From positions 17,904 through 25,474 of the forward strand of contig PMLF01000016.1 in NCBI GenBank assembly GCA_003158755.1: a stretch of 7,571 nt of DNA, read 5' to 3'. This document shows positions 6,001 through 7,571 of the stretch, one piece after another (positions within the stretch are counted from its first letter, which is position 1; each line of letters starts with the position of its first letter). The notes under the pieces were generated by a model. The model had not been told where the DNA came from. It was given only the letters and a program-made list of their open reading frames with translations, and did not search any database. A program made the position numbers and the translations under genes. This DNA is from Elusimicrobiota bacterium. GTDB lineage: Bacteria > Elusimicrobiota > Elusimicrobia > FEN-1173.

Positions 6001-7571
6001 CTTGAACGCCGTCATAGCTATCCGTCACCTGTTCCTGGACCTGGGCCTGGCCTTGGAGGATCAGGTACGTCTGCTGGGTGACGGTGTGGCCGGCCCGGTT
6101 CTGCATCCCCGGGGCGTACTCGACGGTGGAATCGGGAACGAAATGGCCGCTGCCGTCCGCCCGGGAGAACACGAGCGTGACGGTCCCGTCGCCCGCCGAG
6201 GAAGGTTGAACCGCCGCCCGCTCCACCACCTGGCCGTCCACCCGGCGCACCCAGACCCCCGATTCTTGGACGAACCCCAGGCCCGTCAGATAATCGGCCG
6301 TCGGCTCGGTATAGACCTGGCTGTTGGACCAGGATTCCGTGTTCCCCGAGGCCCCGATGAGCTGTCCGTCGTCGTTGTAGGCAAAAGTCATCGTGCTCAC
6401 GCTTCGGGAGTAACCGTTTTCATTCTCGCCGACGGGCGTGCCGTCCGCATGGAGAGCGAAGGAGGTGGTTTGCGACGATGCCAGCAGGGCCTGGCCCCGG
6501 AGGATGACGTAGGTTTGCGTCGTGACGCTTTCGTTCAGCTTGGACACCATTTCGCTTTCGTTCCACACGCCGTCCCGGTTGGCGTCGTTCCACACGCGCT
6601 GGCAGGAATACGCTTGGGTGTTTCCCGTGGCGCCGACGAGCTGCCCCTGGTCGTTGAAATGATAATTCGTGATGGATTGAGTGAAGGAATACCCCTGGCT
6701 TCCGGCCGGGATGATGTGGGCCGCTTCTTGGCCGGGCGGAACCGCCTGGTCCAGGCTCCACGTGGAGGACGTCGATTGAACCACCTGGGCCTGGCCCTGG
6801 ATCACCGCGTACACCTGGTCCGTCGTGGTGTACGTGGGGCGGTCGACATACCCTTCGGTGTATTCGAAGGCCGCCACTTGGGTGTAACCGCCGGTTTCCG
6901 GCGGGAGACCGGCCAGGACCAACGCCGCGTTGACCAACGGATCGGCGGGTTGCTCTTCCTCAAAAACCAGATACACGCCGTCGGCGTTTTGCGTCACCGT
7001 CACGCGATCGCCGTTGGCGTCCTGCCAGATTCCCCCCGACCCCGTGTCCGTGTAACCCAAACTCGCCAGATAATCCCCGACGTCGGCCGAGAACGACTGC
7101 GAGTCGGCCCAGGACTCGCTGGACCCCGTCGCGCCGATCAATTGCCCCTGCGCGTTGAATTGGTAGTTCGTCGTGCTCACCGTCTCGTTGTACCCGTTCT
7201 CCGTCGGCTGATACGCCGTCCCGTCCGCCTTCAGCGCCACCGTCGTCGACACGCTTCGCGCCACCTGCGCCTGCCCCGCGATCACCGCATACGTCTGCGC
7301 CGTCGTCGTCTCGCTCCGCTTCACTTCCCCGACGGGCGGGGACTGGGTCACGTAGCTCTGGGTCGCAGCGTTCCACGTCTTCGTCGTCAGCGCCACCGTC
7401 GTCGAATCGGTCGTCGCCCATCCCGTCGCCCCGATCAACTGACCCAGGTCGTTGAAAAGGTAGTTCGTCGTGCTCAACGTCCTGCTGTACCCGTTATCAT
7501 ACGGACAATAAGGGTTGCCGTAGGCGTCCAGCGCCAACGTCGTCGATACGCTCTCCACCACCTGCGCCTGG
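1..7571 (-). CDS. Internal part of a giant repeat-built, probably exported surface protein (partial at both ends)
   Basis: One frame runs without a stop from base 7570 down to base 2, giving 2,523 codons. The start and stop lie outside, so the full length is unknown but exceeds 2,500 residues. Residues 1-944 are nine YD-like units (family A), 945-1380 are a junction with a calcium-type loop and degenerate units, and 1381-2523 are ten units of a roughly 126-residue repeat (family B). Composition is Ser/Thr/Asn/Gly/Asp/Gln-rich. I count only seven Cys, and there is no catalytic signature or convincing transmembrane helix. The recurring protein motifs across more than 20 units make coding certain, and no frameshift is seen. 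Function is unproven. By analogy with YD/RHS and other large repeat proteins, I infer a secreted or cell-surface structural or adhesive role. No signal peptide or anchor can be seen because both termini are missing. Confidence 0.95.
41..415 (-). repeat. Family B unit B9
   Basis: Residues 2386-2510. It opens N-G-L-D-L-S-Q-S-S-I-S-F-G-V-N-P-D-T-G (Leu for Trp, Asn for Asp in the turn). It has F-F-Q-V-S-L-A-V-V-D-A and F-S-F-N-M-S-N-P-A-V-R-D. One cysteine (L-G-C-S-P) is present. The helical half ends L-Q-S-L-L-T-G-L-L-A-S-V. Confidence 0.87.
416..814 (-). repeat. Family B unit B8
   Basis: Residues 2253-2385. It opens G-G-A-V-D-Y-L-H-S-S-F-L-I-G-Q-D-A-D-G (Tyr for Trp). It has S-S-Q-L-S-L-A and V-S-Y-S-L-N-L-N-N-P-V-V-R-S. 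The helical half contains one cysteine (G-G-C-L-S) and R-I-K-T-A-L-Q-N-L-L-N-T-L. Confidence 0.87.
803..862 (-). other. Hydrophobic Gly/Ala/Val-rich stretch at the B7-B8 boundary
   Basis: Twenty residues of Ala, Val, Leu, Ile, Ser and Gly (S-A-A-L-V-S-I-A-V-G-L-G-A-V then four Gly) with no charge. It could be a buried helix plus a flexible linker. It is too Gly-rich and isolated to call a transmembrane segment. Confidence 0.4.
815..1252 (-). repeat. Family B unit B7 (longest, 146 residues)
   Basis: Residues 2107-2252. It opens G-G-Q-L-D-W-D-N-S-T-L-F-L-G-V-D-K-D-G and has L-N-F-S-P-N-L-A-N-S-I-F. The extra length comes from an Ala/Gly/Val insertion in the second strand (V-V-A-G-A-G-A-P) and an Asn/Gly-rich loop with four consecutive Asn codons. 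It ends in a hydrophobic Gly-rich run at 862-803 that extends into B8. Confidence 0.85.
1253..1597 (-). repeat. Family B unit B6
   Basis: Residues 1992-2106. It opens G-R-V-D-V-D-Q-S-S-F-Y-I-G-L-D-A-D-G, with S-S-Q-L-S-L-A-V-V-E-D and I-S-L-N-M-G-N-P-A-A-R-D. The helical half is Ala/Met-rich and ends A-A-I-V-D-A-M-T-N. Confidence 0.87.
1598..1966 (-). repeat. Family B unit B5
   Basis: Residues 1869-1991. It opens G-G-V-D-W-N-R-S-S-I-Q-L-E-N-N, with S-I-Q-F-S-L-A-M-T-D-S and F-T-F-G-V-S-F-N-M-S-N-F-T-V-K. Its DNA includes the least GC-rich line of the window (1741-1800, 20 of 60 bases G or C). An Ala-rich run (T-T-A-A-A-A-A-G-G-A) lies near its end. Confidence 0.87.
1967..2329 (-). repeat. 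Family B unit B4 (divergent hairpin half)
   Basis: Residues 1748-1868. The opening G-A-V-I-D-L-S-H-T-T-L-T-Y-S-L-D-K-D has Leu for Trp. The hairpin that usually precedes the third motif is shortened (T-I-N-I-S-N-S-G-I), yet I-G-L-S-P-N-L-A-N-A-S-V-R-N is well kept. It contains one cysteine (R-N-C-L-L). Confidence 0.8.
2330..2713 (-). repeat. Family B unit B3
   Basis: Residues 1620-1747. It opens G-G-S-Q-V-D-W-S-K-S-S-L-F-L-G-V-D-A-E-G, the best consensus copy. The second strand is V-Q-Q-S-L-G-I-G. The S-x-N-x-x-N-P motif appears as S-A-N-T-G-N-P-W. A helical half follows. Confidence 0.87.
2714..3055 (-). repeat. Family B unit B2
   Basis: Residues 1506-1619, the shortest complete unit (114). 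It opens G-G-H-I-Q-W-S-K-S-N-F-F-I-G-K-D-A-Q-G, with N-V-Q-L-S-I-G-V-V-D-A and F-S-F-G-L-S-P-N-L-V-N-P-V-M. It ends in a Gly/aromatic-rich loop (G-N-G-G-Y-S-P-F-G-W) not seen in the other units. Confidence 0.87.
3056..3430 (-). repeat. Family B unit B1
   Basis: Residues 1381-1505. The opening G-R-V-D-S-G-K-G-M-V-S-L-G-K-N-A-K-G has lost Trp and the S-S pair, but the rest is regular (S-L-Q-M-G-L-R-I; F-S-Y-G-L-S-P-D-L-T-I-L-A-V-R-E). The helical half includes F-E-Q-Q-F-L-T-D-P-N-F-F-N-V-V and L-L-T-G-F-E-Q-A-F-K. Confidence 0.8.
3431..3736 (-). repeat. Degenerate B-like unit (third, 102 residues)
   Basis: Residues 1279-1380. The hairpin half is shortened (S-G-Q-V-F-L-A-G), but F-S-V-N-L-A-S-D-L-G-Q-S-M-I-N-T-L-L lines up with the S-x-N-L-x-N-P-x-V motif and following helix. 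A Leu/Gly/Asn-rich tail then runs into unit B1. It contains one cysteine (A-G-C-Q). Confidence 0.5.
3737..3979 (-). repeat. Probable degenerate B-like unit (second, 81 residues)
   Basis: Residues 1198-1278. Strands F-T-M-Y-L-P-G-Y-D-N-D-T, W-V-L-R-M-A-K-D-D-N-G-D and L-A-L-T-V-S-Y-T-V-G-G-L are followed by a helix-like stretch ending L-V-S-N-L-I-T-F-L-N-G. It is shorter than true B units and lacks D-W-S-x-S-S. Confidence 0.35.
3974..3980. other. Run of seven C on the plus strand (seven G in the coding strand)
   Basis: This is the longest C run I noticed. It encodes the end of Pro and two Gly codons in V-P-G-G-M. The reading frame continues correctly across it, so there is no sign of an error in this copy. 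Such runs can slip during replication or sequencing. Confidence 0.5.
3980..4294 (-). repeat. Probable degenerate B-like unit (first)
   Basis: Residues 1093-1197. D-Q-G-W-L-K-S-A-Q-M-Y-F-P-D-F-D-F occupies the place of the B opening strand. It is followed by strands L-T-V-A-P-D-K-D-G-L and T-T-L-T-F-L-R-D-N-K, then V-V-A-L-A-L-S-N-E-A-N-L and a helix-like tail. The order matches a B unit but the hallmark motifs are largely lost. Confidence 0.4.
4295..4738 (-). other. Junction segment between arrays A and B, with dockerin-like loop
   Basis: Residues 945-1092 belong clearly to neither repeat family. A helix-like stretch (D-Q-A-V-A-Q-I-N-Q-M-A-A-L-A-G) is followed by alternating strands (Q-I-D-L-S-F-E-L-Y, A-W-V-D-I-T-F-H, S-V-T-I-G-L-D-L), suggesting a small beta-sandwich. 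An EF-hand/dockerin-like loop and a short helix (A-A-D-V-A-N-A-L-A-Q-L) come next. No named domain is recognised. Confidence 0.6.
4367..4402 (-). other. EF-hand/dockerin-like calcium loop at the A-B junction
   Basis: D-I-D-G-N-G-V-K-D-A-A-D has acidic or amide ligands at 1, 3 and 5, Gly at 6 and Asp at 12, followed by a Val/Ala/Leu helix. This fits one half of a dockerin duplicate. A true type I dockerin needs two such loops and I see only one, so it is better called a single calcium-type loop. Confidence 0.6.
4739..5002 (-). repeat. Family A unit A8 (last, most divergent, 88 residues)
   Basis: This is residues 857-944. It opens G-D-A-K-M-I-H-S-I-S and has S-S-H-S-Q-N-T-T-H. It contains two YD-like turns (L-V-D-S-D-G-N-L and I-T-Y-D-A-N-G-K-V). 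It closes at S-S-Y-V-I-K-D-G-A-L, a degenerate copy of the Y-V-V-I-Q-G-K-A-L seen at the start of A7, after which the family A pattern stops. Confidence 0.75.
5003..5356 (-). repeat. Family A unit A7 (118 residues, with acidic calcium-type loop)
   Basis: This is residues 739-856. It opens G-K-A-L-V-A-E-S-T-N-T-T and has the core F-S-Y-Y-D-G-Q-G-R-L-V-G-A-H-G-Y-G. The spacer is extended by T-V-T-V-V-I-R-D-A-A-G-N and a D-A-D-G-D-G-N-P-D loop (5116-5081). It ends at E-Q-W-F-A-V-F-G. Confidence 0.82.
5081..5116 (-). other. Acidic calcium-type loop in unit A7
   Basis: D-A-D-G-D-G-N-P-D-T-E-T has the D-x-D-G-D-G-x-x-D spacing of thrombospondin type 3 and related extracellular calcium repeats. Position 12 is Thr, with Glu at 11. 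Calcium binding is inferred from the pattern only. Confidence 0.5.
5357..5578 (-). repeat. Family A unit A6 (74 residues, most YD-like core)
   Basis: This is residues 665-738, the shortest unit. It opens G-Q-P-V-V-A-L-S-I-N-T-S, has G-S-S-S-H-S-V-V-V-V and the core S-Y-R-Y-D-D-Q-G-R-L-I-S-A-R-G-E-G. That core is the best match in the window to the RHS/YD consensus. It ends at D-Q-V-Y-V-V-I-Q. Confidence 0.85.
5579..5806 (-). repeat. Family A unit A5 (76 residues, degenerate core)
   Basis: This is residues 589-664. It opens G-Q-P-A-M-L-S-Q-S-S-T-T. The core Y-F-Y-N-G-Q-A-Q-M-M-G-A-A-A-F-G has lost the usual G-Q-L or G-R-L signature but keeps position and length. It ends at Y-Q-S-F-I-I-L-Q. 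Confidence 0.8.
5807..6052 (-). repeat. Family A unit A4 (82 residues, first of the SHS subtype)
   Basis: This is residues 507-588. It opens G-Q-A-Q-V-Q-E-Q-V. The N-G-Y segment of A0-A3 is replaced by D-G-S-H-S-H-S-V. The core is V-Y-D-S-Q-G-R-L-I-K-V-T-G-Y-G, now with Arg as in classical YD repeats. An acidic D-P-D-G-D-G turn follows, and the unit ends at Q-R-Y-V-V-I-Q. Confidence 0.85.
5852..5887 (-). other. Partial acidic calcium-type loop in unit A4
   Basis: D-P-D-G-D-G-Q-G-A-F-T-T has acidic residues at 1, 3 and 5 and Gly at 6. Position 12 is Thr rather than Asp or Glu, so it is a weaker candidate than the loops in A2 and the junction. Confidence 0.35.
6053..6496 (-). repeat. Family A unit A3 (long form, 148 residues)
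   Basis: This is residues 359-506. It opens G-Q-A-L-L-A-S-S-Q-T-T, has E-N-G-Y-S-R-S-V-S-T-M-T-F and the core A-Y-N-D-D-G-Q-L-I-G-A-S-G. It then carries E-S-W-S-N-S-Q-V-Y and a D-Y-L insert like that of A1. It ends at T-Q-Q-T-Y-L-I-L-Q. Confidence 0.85.
6167..6295 (-). other. Inserted subdomain in unit A3 (copy 2 of a shared insert)
   Basis: About 43 residues beginning D-Y-L-T-G-L-G-F-V-Q-E-S-G-V-W-V and ending T-V-T-L-V-F. It aligns with the A1 insert and is likewise preceded by E-S-W plus S-Q. The intervening unit A2 lacks it. Confidence 0.65.
6497..6796 (-). repeat. Family A unit A2 (100 residues, with EF-hand-like loop)
   Basis: This is residues 259-358. It opens G-Q-A-Q-V-V-Q-S-T-S-S-T. 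A G-Y-S-F-T-Q-S-I-T-N-Y segment leads to the core H-F-N-D-Q-G-Q-L-V-G-A-T-G. The spacer holds a full EF-hand-type loop (6586-6551) and ends at T-Q-T-Y-V-I-L-R. It lacks the D-Y-L insert found in A1 and A3. Confidence 0.85.
6551..6586 (-). other. EF-hand-type calcium-binding loop in unit A2
   Basis: The twelve residues D-A-N-R-D-G-V-W-N-E-S-E match the EF-hand loop pattern D-x-[ND]-x-D-G-x-x-x-x-x-E, with acidic or amide ligands at 1, 3, 5 and 12 and Gly at 6. Flanking helices are not obvious, so an isolated loop is likelier than a full EF-hand. Calcium binding is inferred from the pattern. Confidence 0.6.
6797..7276 (-). repeat. Family A unit A1 (long form, 160 residues)
   Basis: This is residues 99-258. 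It opens G-Q-A-Q-V-A-R-S-V-S-T-T and carries E-N-G-Y-N-E-T-V-S-T-T-N-Y and the core Q-F-N-A-Q-G-Q-L-I-G-A-T-G. A long spacer follows, including the insert at 7075-6962 and a Leu/Ala/Pro-rich stretch (A-D-P-L-V-N-A-A-L-V-L-A-G-L-P). It ends at D-Q-V-Y-A-V-I-Q. It is the closest relative of A0 at DNA level. Confidence 0.85.
6962..7075 (-). other. Inserted subdomain in unit A1 (copy 1 of a shared insert)
   Basis: About 38 residues beginning D-Y-L-A-S-L-G-Y-T-D-T-G-S-G-G-I-W and ending with the strand V-Y-L-V-F. The pattern D-Y-L-x-x-L-G-[YF], then S-G-x-W, then a strand ending L-V-F recurs in unit A3. It looks like a helix-turn plus a small beta-hairpin. I do not recognise a named domain. Confidence 0.65.
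7277..7571 (-). repeat. Family A unit A0 (start cut by window edge)
   Basis: This is residues 1-98. It starts at Q-A-Q-V-V-E-S-V-S-T-T, whose preceding Gly is off the window. The D-N-G-Y-S-R-T-L-S-T-T-N-Y segment leads into the core L-F-N-D-L-G-Q-L-I-G-A-T-G at 7462-7421. The spacer is short and Thr-rich and ends at Q-T-Y-A-V-I-A. It contains one of the seven cysteines (P-Y-C-P-Y). Confidence 0.85.

Larger units (their letters stand above)
4739..7571 (-). repeat. Family A tandem array: nine YD/RHS-like units (A0-A8)
   Basis: Within residues 1-944 a pattern recurs. It begins with a strand of the type Y-[AV]-V-I-Q-G-Q-A-Q-V, continues through a Ser/Thr-rich stretch to a core of the type N-Y-x-F-N-D-Q-G-Q-L-I-G-A-T-G, then a variable spacer leads to the next Y-V-I-Q-G-Q. 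The core resembles the YD repeat of RHS proteins (Y-D-x-x-G-R-L), clearest in A6 (Y-R-Y-D-D-Q-G-R-L-I). Unit starts are at 7573 (outside), 7276, 6796, 6496, 6052, 5806, 5578, 5356 and 5002. YD repeats are known to form beta-hairpins that can build shells or fibres, so a beta-rich extended structure is inferred. No RHS core-closing motif or toxin domain is present here. Confidence 0.85.

Noticed and set aside
6960..7421. Minus-strand open frame of 153 codons rich in Asp, Gly and Arg
   Set aside because: It is an alternative frame of the ACG/GCG-rich codons in A0-A1. Its apparent repetitiveness is a frame-shifted image of the real repeat.
4739..7571. CRISPR array or DNA-level direct repeat array
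   Set aside because: The repetition is at protein level with unequal unit lengths and diverged DNA. There are no short identical repeats with uniform unique spacers.
4739..7571. RHS toxin or tc-toxin component
   Set aside because: The cores resemble YD repeats, but there is no RHS core-terminating motif, aspartyl protease motif or variable toxin tip in the window, so a toxin role is unsupported.

Overview
The window lies entirely inside one very large protein-coding gene on the minus strand. One reading frame (codon first bases at positions congruent to 1 mod 3, read downward) stays open from base 7570 to base 2: 2,523 codons with no stop. I translated it line by line on the reverse strand and the register never shifts. 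Neither the start nor the stop codon is in the window, so this is an internal piece of a larger protein. There is no intergenic DNA, RNA gene, promoter, terminator, insertion sequence or CRISPR array.

Layout, N- to C-terminal (right to left). (1) Bases 7571-4739, residues 1-944: nine tandem units (A0-A8, 74-160 residues). Each opens with a Y-V-I-Q-G-Q-A-Q-V type strand and carries an RHS/YD-like core such as Y-R-Y-D-D-Q-G-R-L-I. Some have inserted calcium-loop-like sequences. (2) Bases 4738-3431, residues 945-1380: a junction with an EF-hand/dockerin-like loop, followed by segments that look like degenerate forms of the next repeat. (3) Bases 3430-1, residues 1381-2523: ten tandem units (B1-B10) of 114-146 residues, mean about 126. 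Each has a beta-rich half marked by D-W-S-x-S-S-x-F-x-G-x-D-x-D-G and S-x-N-L-x-N-P-x-V-R, then a helix-like variable half. I do not recognise the B repeat as a named family.

The protein is rich in Ser, Thr, Asn, Gly, Asp and Gln, has only seven cysteines, and shows no catalytic motif or convincing membrane helix. Together with repeat architecture and calcium-type loops, this suggests an exported, probably surface-exposed, structural or adhesive protein. The DNA is mostly GC-rich with a less GC-rich stretch near 900-2600. Giant repeat genes of this kind are known from a few bacterial groups. Omnitrophota and related environmental lineages are my best guess from general resemblance, but nothing in the window proves taxonomy.

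The many open frames on the plus strand, and in the other minus frames, are shadows of this gene. The longest plus-strand ones lie in exact codon register with it, where only Leu TTA, Leu CTA and Ser TCA codons in the real gene could create an antisense stop.
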